Below, piece after piece: positions 27,257 to 36,916 of a stretch of DNA of 64,000 nucleotides (position 1 is the first letter of the stretch; the number at the start of each line of letters is the position of its first letter). The notes under the pieces were generated by a model. The model had not been told where the DNA came from. It searched no databases and worked only from the letters and a program-made list of their open reading frames with translations. The DNA is from Alteromonadaceae bacterium (GTDB taxonomy: Bacteria > Pseudomonadota > Gammaproteobacteria > Enterobacterales > Alteromonadaceae): NCBI GenBank assembly GCA_013373625.1, contig JABXHM010000009.1, positions 1 to 64,000 of the forward strand. The letters run 5' to 3'. The translations under genes were made by a program, and so were the position numbers.

Positions 27257-27706
27257 CTACTTATTCCAGGCTCTGAACAAGCCTTTCAGGCGATGTCGCA
27301 CCCAATTCTCTACTTCTTTCTTGCCAGTTTGCGTAACGTAGCAATGACCCGTCTTAAATACCGTTTTACCACTTTGCACGATCTTCAGCTTATAGCGGGA
27401 GCCAAAATAACTCACTCTTAGCGTATCAAGTTGTTCAATCGGATAAAAAACATCGCCATTGATTTTTAATTCATTGGTGTCAGCGTCGATAGTGATTTCT
27501 TTGGGTGAGCGGGCAAATTCATAAATTAGCCAGATCTGATAAAAAAACACTAACGGCCAGACCATCATAGCGGGTGCTAATTTGGCAACATTTTCATCAA
27601 TATTCTGCGGCAACGCTTGCCAGCCCCATAATGCAGCCACAACAATACCCACCAGTGCACCGTGCGCAATATAATCCAGCTTTCGGGTAAACGTTAAATT
27701 CTGCAT
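27257..27706 (-). CDS. hypothetical membrane protein
   Basis: I do not recognise this 149-residue protein. Two hydrophobic segments (about 14-32 and 44-64) are followed by a hydrophilic C-terminal domain of about 85 residues with beta-strand character, ending in a basic WVRHRLKGLFRAWNK-type helix. This resembles small bacterial PH-like or DUF-type membrane proteins that place a soluble domain in the cytoplasm. It is monocistronic, convergent with dxs and about 270 nt from pgpA. Confidence 0.6.
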   Translation of the reverse strand: MQNLTFTRKLDYIAHGALVGIVVAALWGWQALPQNIDENVAKLAPAMMVWPLVFFYQIWLIYEFARSPKEITIDADTNELKINGDVFYPIEQLDTLRVSYFGSRYKLKIVQSGKTVFKTGHCYVTQTGKKEVENWVRHRLKGLFRAWNK

Positions 27707-27976
27707 AGCAGCCTTTTATAAAGGTAAGTGTGAAGTTACGGTCTTAATGATAACAACTTGCGGATAATAGATTAATGTCAGGCTATGAGCATATCACAAG
27801 CATGACCGAAACGATTGCCCTGCCCACTCAGTGGGGCATATAACATGTCGTTTAAAGGATTAAGGACTGAGATGTGACATTCGTAGTAATAAAAAGCTGA
27901 TTCAAAGTGCTGGTAGAGTTGGCTAAGAAAAGCGGCAGGCGCAGATAACTGCCTGTGTAAGCGCTAAGTGCCGAGG

Positions 27977-28456
27977 TTAAACTAGCAGCATCAACCCATG
28001 AAGGCTTAAACAAGCCATGAGGCCGGCAACGATATCGTCAAGCATAATACCTAAGCCACCATGAATGTACTTATCAATTGGCTTTATTGGCCATGGTTTT
28101 AATATATCGAAAAAGCGAAACAACAAAAATCCGGCAACGACCGTTAATGGCGAAAGGGGTACCCAAAGAAACGTCAGCAGTATACCGGCCACTTCGTCCC
28201 ATACAATAGAGCCATGATCGTGTACCTGCATGTCACTGGCAGTTTTACCGCACAAGTAAATACCCAGTAGGCTCGCTATTACAGCCGCGATAAATAACGC
28301 TGAAGCATTGAGCCACACAAAGGGGAGCAGTAAGGGTAAAGCGGCTAAAGAACCAAAGGTCCCTGGCATCAACGGAATGAGTCCACTACCAAAGCCCAAC
28401 GCTAAAAAATGCACGGGATTTTTTAATGAAACTCGGGATCTGAGTATTTTATCCAT
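27977..28456 (-). CDS. pgpA: phosphatidylglycerophosphatase A
   Basis: A membrane phosphatase that removes phosphate from phosphatidylglycerophosphate to give phosphatidylglycerol. The family motif around GSGLIPLMPGTFGSL (about 20-34) and a conserved WDEVAG segment are present, with four hydrophobic spans. The frame is open 99 nt further upstream, but the ATG at 28456 overlaps the thiL stop by 8 nt and gives 159 residues, near the E. coli size (172). It is the last gene of the rib-nusB-thiL-pgpA operon. Confidence 0.92.
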   Translation of the reverse strand: MDKILRSRVSLKNPVHFLALGFGSGLIPLMPGTFGSLAALPLLLPFVWLNASALFIAAVIASLLGIYLCGKTASDMQVHDHGSIVWDEVAGILLTFLWVPLSPLTVVAGFLLFRFFDILKPWPIKPIDKYIHGGLGIMLDDIVAGLMACLSLHGLMLLV

Positions 28457-29423
28457 TGGTAAAGCGGTGTTCGTAGCCTGCTTCGTTATCCAGTTCGTAC
28501 TTTTCATCGTACAAGCGCAGATCCATCTGACCGGCATGGCCGGTGATCTGACCAATACAAGTCGCTTTTACATTGGCATTTGTCAGGGAAGTTTCCAGGT
28601 TGCCGCGCTGTTCTTCGTTTACGGCAAATACTAATTCATAGTCATCGCCAGCCGTTAAAGCATACCGATAAGCTTGTTGCGCGCCGACAGTATCAAACAA
28701 TGCGGAGGATACCGGCAAGCGGTCGACGTGAACCGTTGCGCCACAGCCTGAACTATTGAGGATATGAGACAGATCGGCGACCAGCCCATCAGACACATCA
28801 ATGCAGGCATTCGCTGTGCGACGCAATGCGGTACCGGCCATCACACGAGGCGTTGGAAAATAATGGCGATTTACCAGGTAATCACGATGTTTGTCGCTGG
28901 CTTGTACCTTGCCTTGCAAAATGTCCAGGCCCGCGCCAGCATCACCTAAATGACCCGTCACATAAATCCAGTCACCGGGTTTAGCCGTGCTTCGACGTAA
29001 TTCGGTGTTCGGAGGCACAAACCCCTGCGCCGTAATAGTCAGGGATAATGGCCCGGTAACGGTATCACCACCAATAAGCTGAACTGAATAGTATTCGGTT
29101 AACTCAAAAAGCCCTTTAACAAACTCGTCTATCCAATCCTCATCATAAGAGGGTAAGGACAACGATAAGCTTATCCAGGCTGGTTCAGCACCGGCTGCAG
29201 CCAGATCGCTGAGATTAACCGCTACAGCTTTGTAAGCGACAGACCGTGCAGGCGCGTCCGGCAAAAAATGGACACCGCTTATTAAGGTGTCGGTGGTTAT
29301 TGCAAGATGTTGATTTTCTGGCACCTTAGTGACAGCACAATCATCGCCTATTCCCAGCAGTACATCCTTTCGGGTATGACCACCTTGGGCAAAATACCGT
29401 TTTATCAGATCAAACTCTTTCAC
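28449..29423 (-). CDS. thiL: thiamin-monophosphate kinase
   Basis: It phosphorylates thiamin monophosphate to thiamin diphosphate, the active cofactor, used for example by Dxs in this window. At 324 residues it is the expected size (E. coli 325). The PurM/ThiL fold is shown by GIGDDCAV (about 22-29), the TTDTLISGVHF strand and the GGDTVTG motif. It sits 69 nt after nusB and overlaps pgpA. Confidence 0.95.
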   Translation of the reverse strand: MKEFDLIKRYFAQGGHTRKDVLLGIGDDCAVTKVPENQHLAITTDTLISGVHFLPDAPARSVAYKAVAVNLSDLAAAGAEPAWISLSLSLPSYDEDWIDEFVKGLFELTEYYSVQLIGGDTVTGPLSLTITAQGFVPPNTELRRSTAKPGDWIYVTGHLGDAGAGLDILQGKVQASDKHRDYLVNRHYFPTPRVMAGTALRRTANACIDVSDGLVADLSHILNSSGCGATVHVDRLPVSSALFDTVGAQQAYRYALTAGDDYELVFAVNEEQRGNLETSLTNANVKATCIGQITGHAGQMDLRLYDEKYELDNEAGYEHRFTNG

Positions 29424-29492
29424 TACAATCCGGAAGTTTTAATGTTGAACAACAACGAGCATGATGCCCACAAACTATGAAATCTAAATGAC

Positions 29493-29915
29493 TTAACCGC
29501 GCTCATCCCGACGCAAGGTCTTAACCGCTTTATCAAGTGCGCCATTAATAAATTTGTGGCTTTCCTCAGCCCCGAAAGACTTGGCGAGTTCTATCGCTTC
29601 ATTAATGATGACCTTGTATGGGACATCCATCTGCTGCGTTAGTTCAAAGGTAGCGAGGCGTAATATCGCTTTTTCGATAGGATCGAGTTCTTCAGGCAGG
29701 CGGCCTAAATAGGGCTTAATGGCGGTATCCAGTTGAGAAGCTTGTTTAACCACGCCACGCAACAATAACTGAAAATAAGGCATATCGACCTTTTTCATGT
29801 CGTTACTGGTGGCAAGGCTTAACTCAACCTGTTCAACCGCATTGTGGCTCATTTGCCATGAGTAAATGCCCTGAACAGCGAGTTCACGGGCACGACGACG
29901 AGGAGATACTTTCAC
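29493..29915 (-). CDS. nusB: transcription antitermination factor NusB
   Basis: It binds boxA RNA with NusE (S10) and supports antitermination in rRNA operons. The all-helical family core is complete, including RRRARELAVQGIYSWQ near the start. The start is a GTG at 29915: it follows AAGGAT, lies 10 nt after the ribH stop, and gives a 140-residue protein that aligns with E. coli NusB (139). The longer upstream open frame only overlaps ribH. Confidence 0.94.
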   Translation of the reverse strand: MKVSPRRRARELAVQGIYSWQMSHNAVEQVELSLATSNDMKKVDMPYFQLLLRGVVKQASQLDTAIKPYLGRLPEELDPIEKAILRLATFELTQQMDVPYKVIINEAIELAKSFGAEESHKFINGALDKAVKTLRRDERG

Positions 29916-29925
29916 AGAAATATCC

Positions 29926-30402
29926 TTATACCAGATCGTCGAGTGAAGACATAACATTGACCATTTCAAGGGCGCCAAGGGCAGCTTCAGAGCCTTTGTT
30001 ACCAGCCTTAGTGCCTGAACGCTCAATGGCTTGTTCAATTGAGTCGGTAGTGATCACACCAAAGGAGATAGGCAAACCGTATTCAAGTGATACCTGAGCA
30101 AGCCCCTTGTTGCATTCGCCAGCAACAAAATCAAAGTGCGGAGTACCGCCGCGGATCACCGCGCCCAGAGCAATAATAGCATCAAATTTCTTTGACTCTG
30201 CCAGCTTTTTGGCCGCAACGGGCAGTTCATAAGCGCCTGGTACACGTACCAAGGTAACATCATCATCGCTCACTTCACCGTGACGTTCCAGTGTATCCAG
30301 TGCGCCTTCCAGCAAACTTTCAACCACAAAACTGTTAAAACGTGACACAACAATCGCAAATTTCTTGCCCGTTGCGCGGATATTACCTTCGATAACCTGC
30401 AT
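29926..30402 (-). CDS. ribH: 6,7-dimethyl-8-ribityllumazine synthase
   Basis: It condenses the RibD product with 3,4-dihydroxy-2-butanone 4-phosphate, the penultimate riboflavin step, usually as a 60-subunit shell. Motifs around SRFNSFV, GAYELP and [14 protein letters not shown] are seen, including the conserved active-site His. The ATG at 30402 ([11 protein letters not shown]) matches the E. coli start and gives 158 residues. The upstream part of the open frame overlaps ribBA and is not used. Confidence 0.95.
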   Translation of the reverse strand: MQVIEGNIRATGKKFAIVVSRFNSFVVESLLEGALDTLERHGEVSDDDVTLVRVPGAYELPVAAKKLAESKKFDAIIALGAVIRGGTPHFDFVAGECNKGLAQVSLEYGLPISFGVITTDSIEQAIERSGTKAGNKGSEAALGALEMVNVMSSLDDLV

Positions 30403-30463
30403 AGCCCAAACCCTGTATGAAAAACGGCGCGAAGTATACCACATCGGCGCCAAAACCCAATCG

Positions 30464-31564
30464 TTAGTCGTGAATATACTCAACAACTTCGAGTCCAAAC
30501 CCGGATAACGCGTGATATTTGATTGGTTTACTTAATAACCGCATTTTTTGCACGCCCATTGCTGCCAGAATCTGGCTGCCCACGCCAACAGTTCGTGATG
30601 ATCCCTGCCAGTTTTTCCCCACTGGTTGCTCACCACGATCTTCCGCTGCAAAACGGATTAACTGTGATTCAAGATCTTCTTCTTTTCCCAGCAATACTAA
30701 GACACCGCCACTATCGGCAATTTTCAGCATCGCATCAGGCAGCGTCATTGACCGCGAAATTCCCCTCGTTGAACCAAGCAGATCACTTAACGTGTTGTGT
30801 AAATGCACACGCACCAGTGTTGGCTCATCAGCCTTGATATCACCTTTTTGGAGGGCAAAATGCAGTTGATTATCGATAACGTCTTTGAATGTATGTAATT
30901 CAAAATCGCCATATTGGGTAGGTAACTGGCAAGTCGCCACTTTTTTAATGGTAGTCTCATTTAAGTTTCGGTACTCAATAAGATCGGCAATGGTACCAAT
31001 TTTAATATCATGCTCTTTGGCAAACGCCTCCAGTTGAGGGCGTCTTGCCATGCTGCCATCATCATTAAGGATTTCCACGATCACTGCTGCCGGTTCACAG
31101 CCGCCAAGACGCGCTAGATCAACCCCGGCCTCGGTATGGCCTGCGCGATTAAGCACCCCGCCATCTTTAGCGATGAGTGGAAATATATGACCCGGTTGCA
31201 CAATGTCTTTCGCCTGGGCATCAGATGCTACTGCTGCCAGAATCGTCGTCGCGCGATCAGCGGCTGAAATGCCGGTCGTGACCCCTTCGGCGGCTTCAAT
31301 TGATACCGTAAAGTTGGTTGAGAATTGCGCCTTATTACGATCAACCATTAATGGTAAATTAAGCAACTGACAGCGTTCAGCGGTCATCGGCAGACACACC
31401 AGACCACGTGCATGCTTGACCATAAAATTGATTGCTTCAGGCGTAATATGCTCGGCTGCCATAATAAGATCGCCTTCATTTTCGCGATCTTCGTCATCCA
31501 TCAGGATGACCATTTTACCTTGCCTGATATCTTCAATGATTTCTTCGGTAGTATTAAGTGCCAT
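30464..31564 (-). CDS. ribB: RibBA-type protein with degenerate GTP cyclohydrolase II half
   Basis: The N-terminal half (about 1-200) is 3,4-dihydroxy-2-butanone 4-phosphate synthase and looks active: [35 protein letters not shown]. The C-terminal half (about 205-366) has the fold of GTP cyclohydrolase II, but the three zinc-binding cysteines and the surrounding motif are missing (the region reads [17 protein letters not shown]). It is therefore likely inactive as a cyclohydrolase, as in the RibBX type, and a separate ribA should exist elsewhere. It lies between ribE and ribH. Confidence 0.88.
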   Translation of the reverse strand: MALNTTEEIIEDIRQGKMVILMDDEDRENEGDLIMAAEHITPEAINFMVKHARGLVCLPMTAERCQLLNLPLMVDRNKAQFSTNFTVSIEAAEGVTTGISAADRATTILAAVASDAQAKDIVQPGHIFPLIAKDGGVLNRAGHTEAGVDLARLGGCEPAAVIVEILNDDGSMARRPQLEAFAKEHDIKIGTIADLIEYRNLNETTIKKVATCQLPTQYGDFELHTFKDVIDNQLHFALQKGDIKADEPTLVRVHLHNTLSDLLGSTRGISRSMTLPDAMLKIADSGGVLVLLGKEEDLESQLIRFAAEDRGEQPVGKNWQGSSRTVGVGSQILAAMGVQKMRLLSKPIKYHALSGFGLEVVEYIHD

Positions 31565-31584
31565 AAATATAGTTTCTTGTAGGG

Positions 31585-32244
31585 TTATTTTTTTAAATAG
31601 CCATGTTCGGCGAGAAATTCCAGACTGATATCTTTTTTCTTATTTGCGGCGTTATCACCGAGCATCAGTCTTTCCAGGTAGCGGGCAATCACATCCACTT
31701 CCAGGTTAACCTTGGTACCAGTTTTGTAGGTTCCAAGCACGGTTTCCTGCAGCGTGTGTGGAATTATCCACAACATAAATTCACTGCCGTTAACTTTATT
31801 TACCGTCAAGCTTACACCATCAACGGTAATGCTGCCTTTATGGGCAATATAGCGGGCTAACTCATCGGGTGCTTTGATCCAGATCTCCACATAGTCACTG
31901 TGAGTAATCACCGCCGAGACCTCGCCGACGCCATCCACATGACCCGATACAATATGACCGCCAAAACGATCGCCAACTTGCATGGCTTTTTCCAGATTAA
32001 CCTGCATACCTGGTGAGTAGTGAGCAAAGCCCGTAAGGCGAATAGTTTCTGCAGACACATCGGCGCAGTAGTGATGTTGACTGAAATCCACTACAGTTAA
32101 ACATACCCCGTTGGTGGCAATACTATCGCCCAGGGCTACATCAGTCATATCGAGTTTGCCGCTGGCGACCTTCAGCCGTATAGCCTCACCGTGGTTTGTC
32201 ATCGACTCGATGGTACCCAGTGCTGCAACAATTCCGGTAAACAT
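31585..32244 (-). CDS. ribE: riboflavin synthase alpha subunit
   Basis: It dismutates two molecules of 6,7-dimethyl-8-ribityllumazine into riboflavin. Two tandem lumazine-binding domains are visible, each with a GVCLTV/GVSLTV motif (about 45-50 and 145-150). The ATG at 32244 (MFTGIV, the near-universal start of this family) was chosen over an upstream ATG at 32265. The product is 219 residues. It is 20 nt before ribBA. Confidence 0.95.
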   Translation of the reverse strand: MFTGIVAALGTIESMTNHGEAIRLKVASGKLDMTDVALGDSIATNGVCLTVVDFSQHHYCADVSAETIRLTGFAHYSPGMQVNLEKAMQVGDRFGGHIVSGHVDGVGEVSAVITHSDYVEIWIKAPDELARYIAHKGSITVDGVSLTVNKVNGSEFMLWIIPHTLQETVLGTYKTGTKVNLEVDVIARYLERLMLGDNAANKKKDISLEFLAEHGYLKK

Positions 32245-32305
32245 AATACTAGTCTCAGTGTACATTTATGAGTGTAAGGCATGCGCAATTTCTCTGCAGT
32301 GCCCG

Positions 32306-33445
32306 CTATTGCTTCGTGTCAGTTACCAACTGATATGTCAGGCGGATGTCTTCAGCTATATGTCTGACGTCGGTTAATTTCAAGTGTGGTGCGTCGTTTA
32401 CTTGTTTATAGTCAGGCAAATTGACCATTGATATCCCTTTGTCACCCAACAATTTAGGCGCCTGGTAGACGATCAGCTCATCCACCAGACCTGCGCCTGT
32501 AAAGGCACCGGCTAAACCTGCACCGCCTTCGACCCATACCTCGTTAATGCCACGGGCGCCAAGTTCACGCAGCAGAGCGTCCAGATCAGTTTTGCCCGAA
32601 CTTGCAAGTGGCAGAGTAAGTTGTTCCACTTTGCTGGTAAAACCCGCCTGACAACACTGGTTCACAAGCAACACCGGATGTTCGTCAGTGAACATTTGCC
32701 GCTTTGGCGAAAGTTGTTGCTGCGAATCAATAACCACCCGCAGCGGCTGACGTACCGTTGCCAGCGGATACTCTTCAATTAATGCTTGTTCAGGGCGTAC
32801 TAACAAACTCGGGTCATCGCTACTGACTGTGCCACTACCGGTAATAATGGCACAACTTTGTGCTCGAAAACGCTGCACGTCACGTCGCGCTGCAGCACCG
32901 GTTATCCATTTACTGGCACCATTCGCCAACGCTATTTTACCGTCCAGGCTACTGGCCAGCTTCACCCTGACCCAGGGTAAGCCGGTCTCCATGCGCTTAA
33001 TAAAGCCAGGATTAAGTTTTATTGCTTGCTCAGTGAGTACATTCCGAGTGACATGAATACCAGCCGCCTCCAGACGAGCTATACCGCGTCCACTTACCTG
33101 CGGGTTGGGATCAGTCATACCTACGACGACCCTGACCACCCGGGCGCTCACCAGTGCTTCCGCGCAAGGAGGCGTTCTACCGGTATGACTACATGGTTCT
33201 AATGTGACATATGCGGTCGCGCCTGTAGCGTTATCACCAGCGCATCTCAATGCATGTACTTCGGCATGGGGCGTGCCTGCCTGTATATGATAGCCCTCAC
33301 CAACAGACTGATTATTTTTAACAATCACACAGCCGACACGGGGATTAGGCGAAGTGGTATAACGACCTTTCGCGGCTAACTGTATGGCGCGCGCCATCCA
33401 GTATTCATCGGTCTTTAGAAGGTGGTTTGGGGCAACAACTGGCAT
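32306..33445 (-). CDS. ribD: bifunctional riboflavin deaminase-reductase RibD
   Basis: It deaminates and then reduces the pyrimidine intermediate of riboflavin synthesis. The N-terminal cytidine-deaminase domain has the zinc motif HAEVHAL and PCSHTGRTPPC; the C-terminal domain is the NADPH reductase (VKLASSLDGKIA and the late WVEGGAGLAGAF). At 379 residues it is the usual size. It lies 5 nt downstream of nrdR, a very common pairing. Confidence 0.96.
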   Translation of the reverse strand: MPVVAPNHLLKTDEYWMARAIQLAAKGRYTTSPNPRVGCVIVKNNQSVGEGYHIQAGTPHAEVHALRCAGDNATGATAYVTLEPCSHTGRTPPCAEALVSARVVRVVVGMTDPNPQVSGRGIARLEAAGIHVTRNVLTEQAIKLNPGFIKRMETGLPWVRVKLASSLDGKIALANGASKWITGAAARRDVQRFRAQSCAIITGSGTVSSDDPSLLVRPEQALIEEYPLATVRQPLRVVIDSQQQLSPKRQMFTDEHPVLLVNQCCQAGFTSKVEQLTLPLASSGKTDLDALLRELGARGINEVWVEGGAGLAGAFTGAGLVDELIVYQAPKLLGDKGISMVNLPDYKQVNDAPHLKLTDVRHIAEDIRLTYQLVTDTKQ

Positions 33446-33450
33446 GGGAA

Positions 33451-33900
33451 CTAATCCCCGAGTCTGGCTATCTCTTCACCAAACTCTTTAATGTCTTCAA
33501 AGGAACGATACACTGAGGCGAAACGGACATAAGCGACTTTATCAAGCTCTTTCAGGGCATCCATGATCAGATTACCCAAAAACCCGCTTTCAACTTCCCG
33601 CTCACCGGTTGCGCGCAGTGTTGACTTTAGCTGCAACACACATTGCTCAACTTTTTCGGTGCTCACCGGTCGTTTTTCCAGTGCCCGTTGCAATCCTGCA
33701 CGCAGTTTTTCTTCATTGAATGGCTCACGGGTGCCATCGCGTTTTATGACTCGTGGCATAACCAGTTCGGCACTTTCAAAGGTAGTAAAGCGTTCATGAC
33801 AATCGGCACATTCCCGCCGACGACGAACCTGATGACCCTCGGCAACCAAGCGGGAATCAATAACTTTAGTTTCTTCTGCCGAGCAAAACGGGCAATGCAT
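33451..33900 (-). CDS. nrdR: transcriptional repressor NrdR
   Basis: An ATP/dATP-sensing repressor of ribonucleotide reductase genes. The zinc ribbon is complete (C3, C6, C31, C34) and the ATP-cone domain follows (about 49-139, starting at [11 protein letters not shown]). At 149 residues it matches E. coli NrdR exactly. It heads the riboflavin operon and lies 66 nt after glyA. Confidence 0.97.
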   Translation of the reverse strand: MHCPFCSAEETKVIDSRLVAEGHQVRRRRECADCHERFTTFESAELVMPRVIKRDGTREPFNEEKLRAGLQRALEKRPVSTEKVEQCVLQLKSTLRATGEREVESGFLGNLIMDALKELDKVAYVRFASVYRSFEDIKEFGEEIARLGD

Positions 33901-33922
33901 TAAACGCTCCTGTAAAACTTAT

Positions 33923-33945
33923 GGCCCGACGTTTTATGCCGGGCC
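33923..33945 (-). terminator. weak hairpin between glyA and nrdR
   Basis: A 6-bp GC stem (33923-33928 with 33940-33945) follows the glyA stop, with a few U residues some distance downstream. It may attenuate glyA transcription before nrdR rather than stop it fully. Confidence 0.4.
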
Positions 33946-33966
33946 TGCGGTGCAAGTCTCCGCCTG

Positions 33967-35223
<1,257 letters not shown>

Positions 35224-35585
35224 GAAGGCTCCTTACTGCGTTAGTGGGTCGCATCTAAATTTGAACGGCATATTCTAGTCATTTTACGTGCTATGTATAC
35301 TGCTTTATGGCTGATTTATGACAAATTCGAGGCTAATTTTTATTCGTGGCTGTCAACAGCCAGGTACATTTGCCAATTGGCTGTCAGAATCATCACCGGC
35401 AATTCGACGTTAAATTTAAACAGAAAAACCTAAGACACTGATATTCATAACAATACTATTGTTAATGTTGAACTTGCCATGAAAGCAATATTCAAAGCAA
35501 GCACAGACAACCTTTGTTCTAAGCAATAACAATCAAATATTTGGGCTTGATTTTTTTTATCAATAAATCATTAGGGCGTGTTGAC
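35224..35585. other. intergenic region glyA to lpxD
   Basis: This 362-nt gap holds no credible gene. It should carry the glyA promoter. It contains a 17-nt perfect palindrome, TAACAATACTATTGTTA (35448-35464), and a short hairpin (35347-35362) whose arm TGGCTGTCA recurs about 30 nt later. No binding protein is known to me for these. Confidence 0.4.
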
Positions 35586-36614
35586 CTAATCAGCGCGTTT
35601 TTCTAATTGTTTTACGCGGTCAAACAGTTTTTCAAGCTGACGATTGCGTACTGCATTTTTACGCCAATCCTTGTTTGGCTGAGCCGGTTGTCCTGAAGAA
35701 TACACACCCGGCTCATTGATATCGCTAATGACCATGGTGTAGCCGGTAATTTGTACTTTATCACAAATACTCAGGTGGCCCCCTATACCGCACCCACCAG
35801 CAATAACGACATACTTGCCAATGGTGGCACTACCGGCAATGCCGGTTGAACCACATATACAGCTATGATCACCAATGATGCAGTTATGCCCAATTTGTAC
35901 CTGATTATCAACAATAACGTTAGTACCAATGATCGTATCATCCAGCGCTCCACGGTCGATAGTGGTCGATGCGCCGATTTGACTGTCATCACCGATAACC
36001 ACCGAGCCGGTTTGCGGGATTGGCAGCCAAACACCGTTGTCATTGGCGTAACCAAAACCGTCTGCACCAATAACGGTTTGGCTATGCACACGTACGCGTT
36101 TACCGATACGAACACTATGATAAATGGTTACATTAGGGTGAATCACACTGCCATCACCGATATGTGTATTACGACTGATAACAGAGTGGGCGCCAATGAC
36201 CACATTATCGCCCAGTACAACCCCCTCTTCGACTACGCAATAAGGTCCCAGCGCCACGTTTTTACCCAAAATGGCAGTGTCCGACACCTGTGCAGTTTTA
36301 TGTTGCCCTGTTGCTACACCTGGTGTGGTATCAAAGATTTGAGCGATACGCGCAAAGGCTGCATGAGGGTTGCTATGCACTAAGGCTGGTAATGGGCAGT
36401 TCTCGGCTTCCTTGGCGTGCAATATAACCGCACCAGCCTGAGTACTTTGCAGTTGTGACCGGTACTTGCCGTTAGTTAAAAATGAAATCTGTGCCGGAGT
36501 GGCGCTGCTTAGCGTACTCACACCGGTTAACATTACTGAGCCATCGCCCTGGACATCCCCCCCAACCTGTTCAGCGAGTTGAGAAAGCGAGAGCGTTTTA
36601 GGTTGTGCAGGCAT
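35586..36614 (-). CDS. lpxD: UDP-3-O-acylglucosamine N-acyltransferase LpxD
   Basis: It adds the second acyl chain to UDP-3-O-acylglucosamine in lipid A synthesis. The N-terminal uridine-binding domain (about 1-100) is followed by a left-handed beta-helix of hexapeptide repeats (about 105-300) with the catalytic histidine in QIGHNC, and a C-terminal helical tail. At 342 residues it is full length (E. coli 341). In most gammaproteobacteria lpxD lies between skp and fabZ; here it stands alone, so it may be a second copy. Confidence 0.9.
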   Translation of the reverse strand: MPAQPKTLSLSQLAEQVGGDVQGDGSVMLTGVSTLSSATPAQISFLTNGKYRSQLQSTQAGAVILHAKEAENCPLPALVHSNPHAAFARIAQIFDTTPGVATGQHKTAQVSDTAILGKNVALGPYCVVEEGVVLGDNVVIGAHSVISRNTHIGDGSVIHPNVTIYHSVRIGKRVRVHSQTVIGADGFGYANDNGVWLPIPQTGSVVIGDDSQIGASTTIDRGALDDTIIGTNVIVDNQVQIGHNCIIGDHSCICGSTGIAGSATIGKYVVIAGGCGIGGHLSICDKVQITGYTMVISDINEPGVYSSGQPAQPNKDWRKNAVRNRQLEKLFDRVKQLEKRAD

Positions 36615-36916
36615 GAGAGTCCTTTAAACAAGCAGTGTTACTTAACTTAATTTGCATAGTTTACAAAAAAAATAATCTCTTGGCTCATAACTGATTGAAA
36701 AAATATGTGCTGTAATAGAACGTATTAATCTTTACAGTGGAGGCCGTGTTTATTTTGCTGTACAAATTTCCCGCTGAATAACGCACGCGCTATCGACTGC
36801 AATTAACTGCTCTGGAGCACAGCCAAAATAAACAGGCTTTAACGATGCTGCATACGGCTATCATGTAGCAGCGTCTTTGATTACAATAACCACTTTTGTA
36901 AAAGTCAGGACCAAGC
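36615..36916. other. structured leader region upstream of ettA
   Basis: This 302-nt divergent gap between lpxD and ettA holds two strong inverted repeats. The larger pairs 36743-36761 with 36819-36837 (about 18 bp with two single-base bulges, 57-nt loop). The smaller pairs 36842-36853 with 36863-36874 (12 bp with one mismatch and one G-U). Both would lie in the ettA 5' leader if transcription starts upstream, or in a separate small RNA. Confidence 0.5.
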
